Assembly: GCA_024516155.1 (NCBI GenBank)
Contig: JAJJXM010000013.1
Span: 1 to 64,000, forward strand
Reading direction: 5' to 3'
Source: Pyronema omphalodes
Taxonomy: Eukaryota; Ascomycota; Pezizomycetes; Pezizales; Pyronemataceae
DNA length: 64,000 bases
A model generated the notes under the pieces. The model saw only the letters and a program-made list of their open reading frames with translations. It made no database searches and had not been told where the DNA came from. The position numbers and the translations under genes were made by a program. Every line of letters begins with the position of its first letter. Position 1 is the first letter of the stretch. Positions 52,313-64,000 of this stretch are shown here, piece after piece.

Positions 52313-54546
52313 TCTGGTGTCTCATAATCACTGTGCCCAGTTCCTTCTCCCAGTCCCTGGTTGTACACTCTCCACCTTCTGGAATCCCGAAAGTTTTAAG
52401 CACCGCTTGTGGGTATTCCTGACCGCCTCTGCTGTAGCGGATCGATTCTGCCGGCTGGTTGGCACCTTGCCTTCTGGTCTCGCGAGAGTCCTCGCTTTGA
52501 CTCGCTTTTGTGGGCCTCTTGCAATGGCAATTTTTGGCTTCATGCCTCCCAGGCCATGAGGAATCCTTTCGGAGTCGTTTGAGACACCCAGTCGCCATCC
52601 GGGCTTGGTAGTCTATGATCTTTCGTAACTCTTCCAGCCGAGATTGGTCCCGTGGTGAATTGTCTTCTAACGCTCCAAGTTCAATCCCATATACTGCAAC
52701 AGACTGAACTGCTGCTTTTGTGTTTTCGAGGAACTTTGTAAGGGGCAACCTTGTGTCCTGCACAGTGTGGCGATCCGTGCTTGCTGCGCTTTGCGTTAGC
52801 TATCCATCTCTTGTGGTGCTGTACCAGTGATAGTTCGGGGTCCAGCGAGATACCCAACCAACGTATTCCTTCTTCATTGTATGACATTCTGTGAGGCCCA
52901 ACCCAGATCAGCTCACGGGTTTCACGCTGATGCTAACGATGTCGAGAGCAGAAGATTGCTTCCGTTTTCTCAACATCAAACTGCACTGCCTGCACTTCTC
53001 GGTAGCGCAAGCAAGTGCCTTCTGTGCGCAACGGTTCATGAACTGGGTAACTTCTGACTCTGTGCTGCCTTCCACAGACCATGCAACATCATCAATAAAT
53101 GACAGCCCATCTGCATTGTCCACATCTTTTGCGATCAGTGCTCCCAAATCTGCAATGTACATGAGGAAGAGGACTGGTGATACCGGTGGGCCATGGGGAA
53201 GGACTGTGTTTGTCTCGATGGCCATTCCAACATCACCATTCATTGTTATTTCGACTTTCCGTACAGATATTCAGCTTTCGGTCCAGGAGATCAGATCCTC
53301 ATGCATTTTTGCACACCCGATTTTGTGCACCAGACCTGCGGTCTCATATGTCCTGGACAGTATTCATCAATACAGCGGTGGCATGGACAGCTGAACACAC
53401 TCTTTGGCCTCCGAATTGTGCTTCATATAGGATCCTACCTTTCTCAAGGTCATCTGTGATGAGAATTGTTGCAACCTTTTTGATGAAGTTGTCAAGGCAG
53501 TTCAAGAGCGAGATTGCCCGGTAGCTTTTTGCCTGGTCATAAGTGTTTTTTTCCTTGGTTTTCAGATGCACATTCCTTTGGCAGTCTTCCATTCCTCTGG
53601 GTGATACCCCAAGCGACAGCACTGTCTCACAAGTGCTGTTATTCCAGTTGGCTCCCACGGGAATAACTCCTTCAGGACAGGAACTCCAAGGGAATCCTTA
53701 CCTGGGGCCTGCTTGTTGCTTCGCTGGTAAAGAGCTGAATAAAGAATGCATCATCAACCATCGTATGCCTGTTACTTGAGGTACTGGTTGTAGATGTGGT
53801 CCTTGATATGGATTCGGAAATGGAAAGGAAACTGCCGCCATCATACACCTCTTTTCCTGATCATCTTCCGGCCTTTCTCCCTCTTCATTCGTCAAAGTTC
53901 CAATGTTTGTGGTCTTCCTCTCCTTCGTACAGTGTAAAACCTCCCATAGCTCATCCCCATTTGCATTCTCCAGCAATGATAACCAGCATTTCCTCTTCTC
54001 TCTCCTTTGCACTCGCTTATAGTTCCTCTGCGCATCTTTCTCCTCCTCCAACCTTACGAGCCCCTGCTGTTTTTTCCTCCGCTTCTTTCCAGCATGTTTA
54101 CTTGCCCCCCTGGCCTCCGGTCCCCACCACTTCTTTGAATATGCGGTGATCCTGAGTTTCCGTGCATATTCATCGAGCATTTCCGTAATCTGCTCCCGCA
54201 TCCATTCTGTTTCTTCTTGCACCTCCTCCCTGTTGCTTGAAGGATCTAGGATTCGCCAGTCACAAGGTCTCACTTGCCATTCGCGTTCTGCTCCTCTACG
54301 CTTCTCTTCATTATCCAACCATTCCTTCACGGCCCACCCTGTTGTGGTTAACCTTCTATCATTTTCTTGGTGCCCTCTATCAACTGACCACCATATAGCC
54401 TCATGATTGGATATCGTTGCATAGGCCGGATCATCTACAACGAAGGTCTTCCTCCCGGGTCGAGTATCCAATTTTCCTTTTTCTACCCTTCGACGCCATG
54501 TGAGGGATGTGGATGACCATGGGAAGAATCGAGATTTTCCATACAC
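52313..54546 (-). pseudogene. Third LINE, 5' part: pre-RT region and reverse transcriptase
   Basis: Read from 54546 down. The first frame (53698-54546, 282 codons) is the charged segment between endonuclease and RT (WVKEWL-like helices, KKWWGPEARGASK, RRKKQQGLVRLEEE). RT follows in shifted frames: KSYRAISLLNCLDNFIKKV (about 53500), AQFGGQRVCSAVHA, PHGPPVSPVLFLMYIADLG (about 53170) and the catalytic SFIDDVAWSVEG (about 53080), then the thumb (GIRWLGISLDPELS, about 52850). No apurinic endonuclease domain is present, so the copy is 5'-truncated near 54550 as is usual for LINEs. Not functional. Confidence 0.8.
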
Positions 54547-54559
54547 AACCTCGGTAGAA

Positions 54560-55280
54560 GCATGCTAAAAATCATGATCGAAAGCAGAAATGGCCGTAAT
54601 CATACCCTGGTAGCAACGCGTATATGATTTGAATGGTATTCTGTGGCAAAGCTTGTCTATATGTGGTGTGCAAAATAGATTACCGACTTAAAAAGTAGTA
54701 TTTCGAAGGCATTGCAAGGGGTTCCATACAGTATATGAAACTGAAATCCATAAGGGTCCAGTTCAATGTTCTAACGTGTTTGTTTGGCGGACAACATTGA
54801 GATGTCAGATTGCGATGACGAAGATTTCCTTGTAAAGCCAAGACATCCCCACATATCAGAGCTTCGAGTAGCCTTCCACCCTCACACTTTCATACTCTAT
54901 CACACGCTGAAGCTCTGCAAGCCGCCAGCGTGACACGAGAATATTCATCACACGTCAGAGAGTAAGTGATTCGTCCCGATCAGACATTTCTAAAAGCATC
55001 GATGAGCAGGTCTTTCTATGGATGACAGCGAAAATGAGCTTTAGAACAGCAATGAGAAGTACATGTTAACTGTATCTAACGTAACGCGTGTCATTATAGT
55101 GAGTAGAAGCGCAAATTTCGAGATGGATCTACAGCACGCGCCACGTGACGCAAACACGAGAAAAACAGAATACCAGGTGAAGAGTACAACTCACAAAACT
55201 GTTAACAGGAAGGCGGCGATTGCACAATCCCGCACGAATACACAGTCAGGACTTCTTGAGCACCAGCTTCTCGTGAAGAG
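54560..55280. other. No supported gene; upstream region of F-box pseudogene 1
   Basis: Short frames only. The frame at 55063-55287 runs into the basic region of the F-box copy and may be its decayed N-terminus, but no motif supports it. Confidence 0.4.
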
Positions 55281-55283
55281 GAC

Positions 55284-56830
55284 ATGACCCTCTGCGTCCG
55301 CGGTGAAGCGGAAAAAGGGAAGGTTAGGAAAAAGAAGAAGAAGCAAACACCAGGCTCTGCCTCCAAAGTTTCACTGTCCACATTCCCAACCGAAGTCCTT
55401 CAGTCAATTGTCGATTTCGTGAAAGGGTCCGATAGAGCAACCTGTAACCGACACTTGTTCAACCTTCGACTAGTCAACCGCTGAATCAGTGTCCTTGTTC
55501 AATCGGTTATCTATGAATCTGTATGGATACCGCGCAAAACAGCCAGAAATCCTTCGGTTACAAAAGATGTACGCCAGCTCCTACGTCTGATTGATGGGAA
55601 TCAGAGCCTTGCGACGTCCATCAAGGACGTGAGATACTATGAGATCCACCCGTAGTGATGCAACGTGCAGAGTACAGCTTGGAAGAACTGAAACATGATC
55701 ACAAAATCTACTCAGAGTTTGCGCAAGAGTTGGACCGGAAACGATCAAAAGGGGGGACCTTTGACTATTCTTTGAGCGAATCCAGTTTACCCCGAATGTC
55801 CATGTTATACGATAGCACGTGTACCCCACTGCTTTTTTCACGTTTGACATACCTCCGCAGCATGACATTTCATGGTTACGTTGGAGGAGGTTACGCCAAT
55901 CTTCTGACACCCTGGGCAAAACAAATCTGGGGGCATATGCCACTAGGATCTCTAGAGGAGTTACGCTGGCAACCATTGGAGGAAGATTACTCCTACCAGC
56001 AGCTACGGTGGAGTCCAGGCGTCGGATCTATCACTCCCAAAAGAAAGCCACCGAATAATGACTGGAATGTCGTTTCCTTTCTCCAGTTTACGCCCCGTCT
56101 GAAACAGCTCAACATCATACACGATATTTTCCTTGCCAGAGCAACCCCACAAACCACCCCGGTATTGCCTTCTTTGACAGCCATCTACATCCAATGCGAA
56201 CACCGGAAGAGACATCCCAATGTATCTTCGAGCTTCTCAAATGTAGTCCAAACTTGAAAAGTCTGAAGAAATTCCATTTTGAGCCTTTCAAGGAACTCGA
56301 ACTGAAAAAGTCACTTCATCTGGTACGCAACTCCCTTGAAGAGATAGATATCTATGGGGAGTTTGAAGGCAGTTACGACATCAGCGGATGTATTGGATCG
56401 TTCAGTGAATTTCCTCTCCTTAAAAAACTAGCGATTGATGCGGCGGCGCTTCTTCCGTTATCATCATCTCATCGTCTGGCCCGCGGATTTCATCTTGTTA
56501 AACTGTTACCTTCCAGCATTGAAGTATTGCATCTAAATCTTTTTGATACAGTTATCTTATTATCTGCAAACCAACCCGTTGATTCGGAAAATCCATTCCG
56601 ATCCCCCTGGCATCCGGTGCTTTTCCCACATTTTATAAGTTGCTCGAGGATGTAGCGCTCGGCAGGAGGTAGGTCCTCTGAAGAAGCTCAAAAGCATTGG
56701 TATCCATTGCGGTGCTTGGAGATTTTCCTCAATCAAGATCTCGGAGGAAGGTACAGATAGACTTTCTGCAATCTGCAGGAGATTGGGAATCGAATGGAAA
56801 TGGAGCGGCGGCAAATTCAAGGACACCTAG
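55284..56830 (+). pseudogene. F-box-like protein, degenerate copy 1
   Basis: Opens with a Lys-rich stretch (KGKVRKKKKKQTPG), then an F-box: VSLSTFPTEVLQSIVDFVKG ... LFNLRLVNR. TGA at 55485 replaces the codon after NR. The repeat-like C-terminal region continues in shifted frames: LTYLRSMTFHGYVGGGYANL, NDWNVVSFLQFTPRLKQLNI, ELKKSLHLVRNSLEEIDIYG, and RRLGIEWKWSGGKFKDT ending at 56830. F-box proteins recruit substrates to SCF ubiquitin ligases, and the leucine-rich tail would bind the target. Same domain order as the copy at 60764-62643. Several stops and shifts make it a probable pseudogene. Confidence 0.7.
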
Positions 56831-57700
56831 AGAACGCAAACGATATGCGTATATCGTTACGCTAGCATTGTTCAGTCAGTCGGAAATCGATGACGGAGTT
56901 TCTGATATTCGTAACCCTTGTTTGTGCTTTACAGAATTCTGAAGGGTTCTGATTGCCATTTAAACATTTATAACTTTCTTCCATAGTTCCATATCATGAC
57001 GTATAGTTCAAATCGACTTATCGTCCGTCCATGCGAAGAAGCTCGTTTCCCCTGTAAAGCCCATCACTCAACACTGTTGTATTCATCGGTGTCATGTCAG
57101 GGAAAGTGCTTGGGGTCTGCATCCCAATATGCTGCGTTCACACAGAAGGAACAATTCACCAATAAGCAATATCCTATGGTGCTCAAAGTTTGAGATCAGG
57201 TAGCGCCTTAGTATTTCTTGGCAAATTCAAAGAATGTGTGGCCCTTACCACAAGCCGAGTCATTTCCCGTGCACGACTTTGTCGCGTCCCTGGGCAACGA
57301 TTTTAGTCTGTATATCCCATCAGAACTGGAACACAATATAGTCATGAACAAACTAATCAATACCTCGTGTAACTTAAGTGCAAGAATTTTTATTAACCGA
57401 CAATGCATTTAATGGAGGAAAATATCACGATCATTGTACAGAGGAGCATATGATGTTCTGGAAAGCCAAATCCGGGTCCGTTCACGGTACATACGTTGAT
57501 ATGGGCTACATGACAAAATATGGAAAGTAAAACAGAAACAGATAAATGTAAACCGACAATGCTCAATACAAACAGGGAAATACACTGTCGCGCATTCCTT
57601 CGAATAGAAAATTCAGTTCTGATTGCATAATTAAAGCCTGTTTTGATGGTTCAGTTTCCTTCTTTGGTGTTGCAAGGCTTTCATATTCCAGTGACTGTTG
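56831..57700. other. No gene recognised
   Basis: Only short unsupported frames. The stretch 57420-57490 resembles 60500-60560 in word content and may be the shared 3' flank of the two minus-strand F-box copies. Confidence 0.4.
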
Positions 57701-57779
57701 ACTCGTATTTCAATTCCCAATGTGTCACACATTGCCGGAAGTGATTCTCTTCCTCGCTTCGGGATCAACACCAATCCAG

Positions 57780-59440
57780 ATGAGAAACGTTCGTCATGAA
57801 TACTGATACTCGGAGCTTCGGAAACGGACTAGTCCTCCTGAGAAGTGTGACGTCCTTGAGGATCTCATACAGTCTCGATGACCGCTCCTGTAACCGTGCC
57901 AGAGAGCTGTGGTTCTTTTGAACTCAACAGTTTAGTCCGGGAAACAAAGAAATCGTATCATATATGTATAGATGTAGCGATTCTAAGGTGGGAGGTAATA
58001 TTCAAGCATACTGTGATCACCGGCCAGCCTTGTGGTGAGGATGGAACTAACCCCTTCACATCAATTGATATTTTCCTGAGCTTCGGAAAATCGTGAAACG
58101 GTCCAACTATCCCGGTGCCGCTGGTATTCAAATTTAATCGCCGCATCAATGTTGATCTCTTCAATGCTGTTTCTAACGAGATTTAACGCTTGTTTCAGTG
58201 GGAGTGCGTCGTAAGGTCCCGGATAGGGAGTATGCGGATGACATATTTTGACTGTCTTTAGCACCGGAGTACACTTCGCCAGTTCCAACAGGCATTGCGA
58301 AATCTGCCTCGGATCCTGATAATGGGCCTCCATGTGAAATGCCGTCAAAATCTGTAACACGGGCAGGTTATGGGGTGTTGCTCTCTCGAAGAACTGATTG
58401 TTTATCAAGGTAAGTTGTTTTAGGCCTGGTGTGAAACGCAAGAACGAAATGATATTCCAGTCATTATTTGGTGGCTCTGATTTACCAGCAGCGAGGCTAT
58501 CATTGTATGGATTGTTCGCAGGCCACGACCTTCGCTCGTACATCTCCCAACTTCGCCGTGTTGCCAGCGTAAGACTTCAAGAGAACGCAGTGGCCAGTGT
58601 TCCCATATCGCCTTGCCCAGGGTGTTAGAAGTATGGCGTATCCTCCTCCCACGTAGCCAGAGAATAAGAATACGTAGGTTGGTAAGTCGTGACAATACCA
58701 ATGGGGTACACATTTGGTCGTAGACTTTCAAAGTTTCGCGTTGGCCGGATTGGTGTAATGGTAGCCAAGGTCTTTCCTGCCGACATTTCCAGCTCCATTT
58801 TTTCGGCAAACTGTGAGTAGATACTGTAATCGTGATTCTGGTCTTGCGAGCTGCAATGAGCATCTTCACGACGGTGCGGGTAGGCCTCATACAGGTAAGC
58901 TCCTTGATACATGTTCAAGGCTCGGATTCAGGTCAATCAGACGAAGGAGCTGCGAACATCGTTCGTAACTGCTGGACGACGACAGCTACGCCTTGGTATG
59001 CGAACAGACTCGACAGGACTGGTTGCAGAAGGTAACGAAATTCGCGATTTACGAGCCGAAGGTTAAGCAGATCCGGATGACAGCTAGCAGTTTTATCTCC
59101 TTTAACGAAGCCAATGATTGAATATAGAATCTCAGTTTGGACATTTTGACAAAGGTGAGCGGGGGCAGAGCTTGATGATCTGTTCTTGCAGGTTGGTGCT
59201 CTTCCGCTTCGTCTTTCGCTTCTTTCGGTTAGGCAGGGCGGATGGCGATTGTCGTTATCGATTGCAAAAATCAGTTGATTGTCGTCAGGGGTGCCTAGCG
59301 TCTTCTTTGCCTTTGGTGTCCAAGCTCGCTGGTGGTTGCCACCGTTTCCGGAGGCGTGTTCTTTTCCGCGGGTTCCGTGTGTCGCGTATTTGTCCCGGCT
59401 CCCGCTGCTGCAGATCCAGCTCGGTTTGTGCGTCTCTTTC
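57780..59440 (-). pseudogene. F-box-like protein, degenerate copy 2
   Basis: Minus strand. Basic region near 59220-59260, F-box near 59010-59140 (EILYSIIGFVKGDKTASC, LLNLRLVNREFRYLLQPV). The middle is at 58420-58918 (HDYSIYSQFAEKMELE; LTNLRILILWLRGRR) and the C-terminal part at 58061-58543 (NDWNIISFLRFTPGLKQLTL, KQALNLVRNSIEEINIDA). All are in different frames. Closest relative is the copy at 60764-62643; together they look like a head-to-tail duplication of about 3.2 kb. Confidence 0.7.
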
Positions 59441-59443
59441 CCA

Positions 59444-59800
59444 CTAGAAATAAAAACTCAATAAGTTAGATATACTCCACATGTCGACCCAATGCCTTCC
59501 GACGAAGTTGTTGTCAACGTCATCCAGAGGAACATCTGCTCCTGGGTCTTTTCCGGGATTTCTGATACGGATGGACCACTCACTTTTGATCGTCTGGTAG
59601 TTTTTTATTGTTCTCTGCTCACGACTGTAGAGCTTGAAGGTGTCGTGGGAGTATGCAGAAATCCAGTTCAAAGCTTTCTAAGTCGGTTTAAACGTTGACA
59701 AGCACATGTCTTGGCGTCCGGAGTACGTTGGCCACCGGTCTTTCGCATCCTGTTGTCATGTGAACATCAATGACGTTGATGACTGGACTCGACCCTTATA
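59444..59800 (-). promoter_or_regulatory. Upstream region of copy 2, duplicated at 62640-62860
   Basis: Shared words with the upstream region of copy 3 include GGATGGACCACTCACTTTYGA / TTGGACCACTTACTTTCGA, GAGCTTGAAGGTGTCGTG / GAACTTGAAGGTGGCGTG and GTCTTGGCGYCSGG. The duplication therefore included the promoter region. Confidence 0.55.
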
Positions 59801-59896
59801 CATCCGGTTGAAGATACTGTAAGGATGATAATACCATTGCTGTGAACATGTATTTACCTTCATCCACGGTATTACATTTACAGGAAATGGCACGTT

Positions 59897-60277
59897 GTGC
59901 AGAAGAAAAATGAGTACGTACGACAATTGATCGCGCTAGGTGGTGTACCAGGTCCAGAAGCGCATTTGGTAAACCACAAGAACAATCAAAGACTATTCAA
60001 CTATAATATTAATCAGGTAATACAACAACAAGAGGTTTACATCGATATTCGTTTCCGTGAAAATCGTCCAAAAAGATTGATATTGACGTCCATGATGTAC
60101 TTGCTTCCCCACTCACGTTACTTTGTGATTCACGCAGTAGATTTCGCGATCGATTACCGAGTGACGCTAATGCACACCGACGTAAGCGAGCGGCGAGCCC
60201 ACCAGTGGCCGTGGCTAAATGCGTTTTCAGGGATACGCGTCGTGTCGCGTCCTGTCGTGAATCCCGTTCTGCAGTGA
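59897..60277 (+). CDS. Hypothetical 126-codon frame between the F-box copies
   Basis: Met at 59897, stop at 60275-60277. The product is basic with no motif, signal peptide or membrane segment that I recognise. It is on the strand opposite the F-box copies and lies in the intergenic part of the duplication. No counterpart was seen next to the other copies. It may be chance. Confidence 0.2.
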   Translation: MQKKNEYVRQLIALGGVPGPEAHLVNHKNNQRLFNYNINQVIQQQEVYIDIRFRENRPKRLILTSMMYLLPHSRYFVIHAVDFAIDYRVTLMHTDVSERRAHQWPWLNAFSGIRVVSRPVVNPVLQ

Positions 60278-60763
60278 TGACTCGGCATGCGGTCTTGAAA
60301 AATAGCGCACGAGCGCGTCGGGAAACAGTGCATGTAACGTCACTAGTCTCATTCCAGGCGCGATAAATGTTCTACGCTGACCGTGATGAACCCTTCCAGA
60401 TTAGATAGTCAGAAGCGTGGAATATATGGCACTGGTGTATGAATCACATTCCCTAACAGAAACGATAGAAGATGAACACATAATGCATTTACAGTTACAC
60501 ACTGCGATGGTCATGACAGAGAGGAGCAATGTGTGATTCTGGAGAATACAACTTCTCAACCGTACTGGCAGTATCGGTTCAAAGGAGCTACAGGGAAAAA
60601 TATCAAAAATTAAAAGAAAAAGGAGACGATCTGATGTAACATTTCGTAATACGGACAAGGAGAAACACAGTGGTAAATTACGTCGAGTAGAAGCGACAGT
60701 AATACACACTATGTCTAGATGAGTCCTGACAGCACTATAAAAGCATGCAACAATATCGCCCAG

Positions 60764-62643
60764 CTATATTTGTTTCGCGTACCAGGGGTCATTGATATCG
60801 CTGGAGTTTCGGGGGCGTTTAATCCCCAATAACTTGCAAATTTCATCAAGTCTTTCACCTTCGTTCGTGATCCGCCGGTCTTCTGATTCCCAAAGCTCGT
60901 TTTGAATAGTGATCCGTCGGAGGTTCGTCAATAGACTAGTCCTAGTCGGACACATGAGATCCTGGAGGATTTCAAGGAGTCTCCGGAATCGCTCCCGAAG
61001 CCAGGCAGATTGATGTGGACCCCCTTGATCCACCGGTTGAATGACAGATACATCAAAAATCGTATCATATACGTACAGATGTAGCGATTCTAAGGTGGGA
61101 GGTAACATTTCACGGATACTGCAATCACCTGGCCAGCTCTGCGATGACACTGGAACTAGTGCCATTATATCCGTTGCTATTCTTCTGAGATTTGGAAAAT
61201 CGTGGAATAGTCCGAGTCCTCCGGTGGCGCTGGAATCCATTTTAATTTTCCCAGTAATTACGATCTCTTCAATGCTGTTTCGAACAAGATATAATGCCTG
61301 TTGTAGTGCCACTCCCTTGTAAGGCGGGGAACTGCTAGGATACCAATGCCACATATCGATAGCCTTTAAAACCGGACAACACTTCGCAAGTTGCAACAGG
61401 CATTTCACATTGTCTTCTGGATTTTCCGCCTTAATCTCCACAGCTGTTAAAACTGTAACAAGGGCGGGTTGTGTGGGGTTGCTCTGTCAAGGAAATAATC
61501 GGAGTGGATGTCAAGTTGTTTGAGGCCTGGTGCGAACCGTAGAAAAGCAATCACATTCCAGTCATTGTTCGGTATCTTTGCTGGGTCCAGCCATCTGCGG
61601 TAATCATATCCATCGTATGTGGGCCAGTATGTGCGCTCGTAGTCGTAATCGATAAACTGTGGTTCCCAGCACAAAACTTCCACAGATTTCAGTGGCGTCT
61701 GTTCCCAGATTTCCTTTGCCAATGGTGTCAGCAGTAAGGCATATCCCCCTCCAACATGACCGTAAAATGAAAGTTTCCGTAGGTTCGTCAATCGCGACAG
61801 GAGAAGTGGGGCACACATGTTGTTATACTGCTCGGATATGTCGTGCTTGTCCGATGGACGTACAGAGAAGACAAACGTCGCTGACTTCTGGCACAGTTCT
61901 CTGGCATACCGCAAGAAGATATTACAATCGTCATTTAGTTCTTCCAAGTAGTAATTATTCGTAATCATATCACCAGGGCCTGTCTCATAGTAGCTAAGTT
62001 CCTTAATATCTTTGGCCAGACTCGGGTTTCCTTCAATCAGACGCAGAAGTTTGCGAATGTCTTTAGTAAGTGCACGATCTGTACCACATTCTGGTGGCAT
62101 CCGCACTGACCCGAAGATGATAGGTTGCAGAAGGTAACGGAAATGGCGGTTCACAAGTCGGAGTTCGGACAAAGCACGGTTGCTGGTTCTTCTTTCAGCC
62201 ATTCTGATGAATCCGATGATTGAAAGTAGAACCTCAGCCGGACACGCTGACAAGGACGCTTCGGAGGTATAGGTGGGCTGAACCGTCGGTTGCAATTTTT
62301 GCTTCTTAGTCTTCGTCTTTCGCTTCTTCCGTTTCTCCTGCGCAGAAAACGACGCGTGTTCTTCAGCGTGAGATGTCGGTTGAACGTTTATTCTGGGGCC
62401 CGAAAGATTATGCTCACTGGATGTTGTAACCACAGTGTCTGTTGTAACGGTTTTCGGAGGCGTAATTGTGTTCCGTGATCCTTTGTGTTGTCTATCTGAT
62501 TCAGGAGACACAGCGATCGATACAAGCTTTTTCTTGCCTTTTTTCCCACTATTACACATTAGATATACTGTACTTCGACTCTGACATACATTTGTGCATG
62601 TGTTGGGACAGGGATACGTAGAAACATGGGATACGGTGTTCAC
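60764..62643 (-). CDS. F-box-like/leucine-rich protein, copy 3, nearly intact
   Basis: The first frame (61447-62643, 398 codons) starts MNTVSHVSTYP. It has a Ser/Thr-rich N-terminus, a basic stretch at residues 103-116 (EKRKKRKTKTKKQK region, nuclear-signal-like) and an F-box at about 130-168 (LSACPAEVLLSIIGFIRM ... ELRLVNRHFRYLLQP). Leucine-rich motifs such as LLLSRLTNLRKLSFYGHVGG follow. The second frame (60764-61441) continues VLTAVEIKAENPEDNVK and ends WYAKQI. The two frames are joined by homology to copy 2 (NLPVLQILTAF), so a single missing base near 61445 separates them: either a recent mutation or a sequencing error. Probable SCF substrate receptor; the target cannot be inferred. Confidence 0.7.
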
Positions 62644-62756
62644 TTGAAAATATTCAATCTGGTTGGACCACTTACTTTCGAACGTTCGATGTCTAGGGCG
62701 TGCAGAACTTGAAGGTGGCGTGAAGAAGGGATGGGCTGAGGTAAAAGTCGCTCTTC

Positions 62757-62775
62757 CGGAGGATTATATATCAGA
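62757..62775 (-). promoter_or_regulatory. TATA-like box upstream of F-box copy 3
   Basis: Minus sense GATATATAATCC, about 120 nt before the Met at 62643. It lies inside the block shared with the upstream region of copy 2, where it is not conserved. Confidence 0.3.
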
Positions 62776-62859
62776 CTGTCTTGGCGCCGGGACAGTCTCA
62801 GCCACCCGAATGTTCCATTCTGGTGGCCCACCGACCATGAAACCCGTTCTACAATCGTC

Positions 62860-64000
62860 TTTGACCCATGGATATCTGGGTTTTATATACCTGAAGGGAG
62901 GTAATTCCATTGCAACGAGCTCGCAGTACCCACCATCAGAGAATGACGTTGTGAGGCAATACAGCTTCTTGAAAAGTGATATATTTCACCTATGAAAAAT
63001 GCACGAATATCAGCATCTTGAACCCTTCGGTACACGTATGTCGCTCCTGCGATACGGCTCTCACCATCAATCATTTGGATTATTGTATATTCCAAATCTC
63101 CACTGGACTGCTTCCAGGACGATTTCAGGTTCTCACGTGACCCTCACGTTACCTCTTACGACTGTCAGGTAGAATGATGTGCTTTTGGTGCATATTGTAG
63201 CATGTATTTCATCGTTCAGTACATTCCACACGCATGATATTCAGCCCTAAACCCCGGTTTCGTCAGCGCAGGACCTGTCTTTTGACCTTGCCGGTACCGA
63301 ATCGTGTATCCTACATACCAGCTGTACCTACACCATGGCCATTGGTATTCATGTTGAAAGAAAACACGGTTTGTCTTGCTAGAAATGGCTCTCCGGTTTA
63401 GCTAATTGAGCGTGTCGAGTATTGGAATGAAGACATTTGACAAGGGAATAATGATAGAGATACATAGGAAAAAAACTTATCAAGAAGGCGATGTCACTGT
63501 AACTGTAAACTGCAGCATATATTGGCTTGGCAATATCCCCACCACGCGTGGCTTACACGGGCGTTCTTTGGTGAACCGTGACGCGACGCGACGCGACGTG
63601 AATCCCTGCAAACGCGTCCCGCAAGCATGACCCGCGGACTGTCGTAGCTCGCTTCTACATGAGCACCATTCTGAGACGAAAGCGTGATACTGATGCTGAT
63701 GCTACTTGTCTTCAATCAATACGTTAACACAGAAAAGACAAGAACAACTTGATGAACCACAGATAATGGAGAATGGTACACCACAGACCGGAGAGCCTGA
63801 ATCATATGGACAACTACAGCAGATCAGGGTGAAATATCTTAACACAGTGCGCACGCGTCATAATGAGTCGATGCATGCACCACGATTGTCAGTATACAAC
63901 ACACACTGACAGCCTTTGATGAGTTGCAATCAGATATTGTATCGTAACCAACAAGATCCCAGGATATCACTGCAAGTCAATCCTCCTTGTTCTGTGCTAT
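62860..64000. other. No gene recognised
   Basis: Only short frames without motifs. A GACGCGACGCGACGCGACG run lies near 63579-63598. The region may hold the 5' end of a gene beyond the window, but nothing supports one. Confidence 0.4.

Noticed and set aside
61430..61460. Mini-intron explaining the frame break in F-box copy 3
   Set aside because: Only about 16 nt with GT..AG are available, far too short; a one-base loss fits the alignment with copy 2.
63706..63909. 67-codon plus-strand frame
   Set aside because: Short, no motif, no neighbour or signal to support it.

Overview
The window is a transposon graveyard from a filamentous fungus. Almost everything from position 1 to 54.5 kb is LTR and LINE retroelement sequence. 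The only possible host genes are three related F-box-like copies between 55.2 and 62.7 kb. The elements are Ty3/gypsy chromoviruses with a C-terminal chromodomain, plus LINEs with CCHC ORF1 proteins and poly(A) tails. TTAGGG-type motifs recur. This fits a repeat-rich ascomycete, possibly a Pezizomycete, but the genus is a guess. No tRNA, rRNA or CRISPR array was seen.

Layout. 1-538 is a LINE 3' end with poly(A). 914-2338 is a large inverted repeat around an LTR-like core, and it cuts gypsy element A (minus, to 5567). A in turn interrupts a LINE ORF1 (5569-6060). 6301-8636 is the 5' part of gypsy B. Gypsy D (minus) runs from 8637 to 33018 and is split twice: by element E (11447-19040, target duplication CATAT) and by element B' (21765-30599, target duplication TCGCG). 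D lies in the chromodomain of element F (33019-33748). A further LTR, G, occupies about 33749-34505. A third LINE (minus; 54546 to 52313, then 35839 to about 34924) is split by a 16.5 kb tandem of family C, LTR-internal-LTR-internal-LTR (35845-52307), with one target duplication, CCTTG, around the whole array. The second unit, C2, keeps an open 1202-codon pol.

How the parts work. Each gypsy family whose LTR and primer site are both present here (A, C/B', D, E) lacks an obvious tRNA site. Instead the primer site just inside the 5' LTR is complementary to a short stretch inside the LTR, the arrangement used for self-primed reverse transcription by the Tf1/sushi group. Family B/C appears to join gag and pol by a -1 frameshift at the gag stop codon.

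The most unusual feature is in families D and E. Downstream of the chromodomain both carry an additional reading frame (D 9183-10123; E 17287-18356). It encodes a conserved Cys/His domain, a proline-rich middle and a C-terminal hydrophobic segment. The last roughly 100 nt, including the hydrophobic segment, lie inside the LTR, in the same reading phase relative to the LTR start in D, E and the unrelated-looking LTR G. I do not recognise this protein. It is the best candidate here for something undescribed.

Many frameshifts are single-base homopolymer indels, so part of the apparent decay may be sequencing error.
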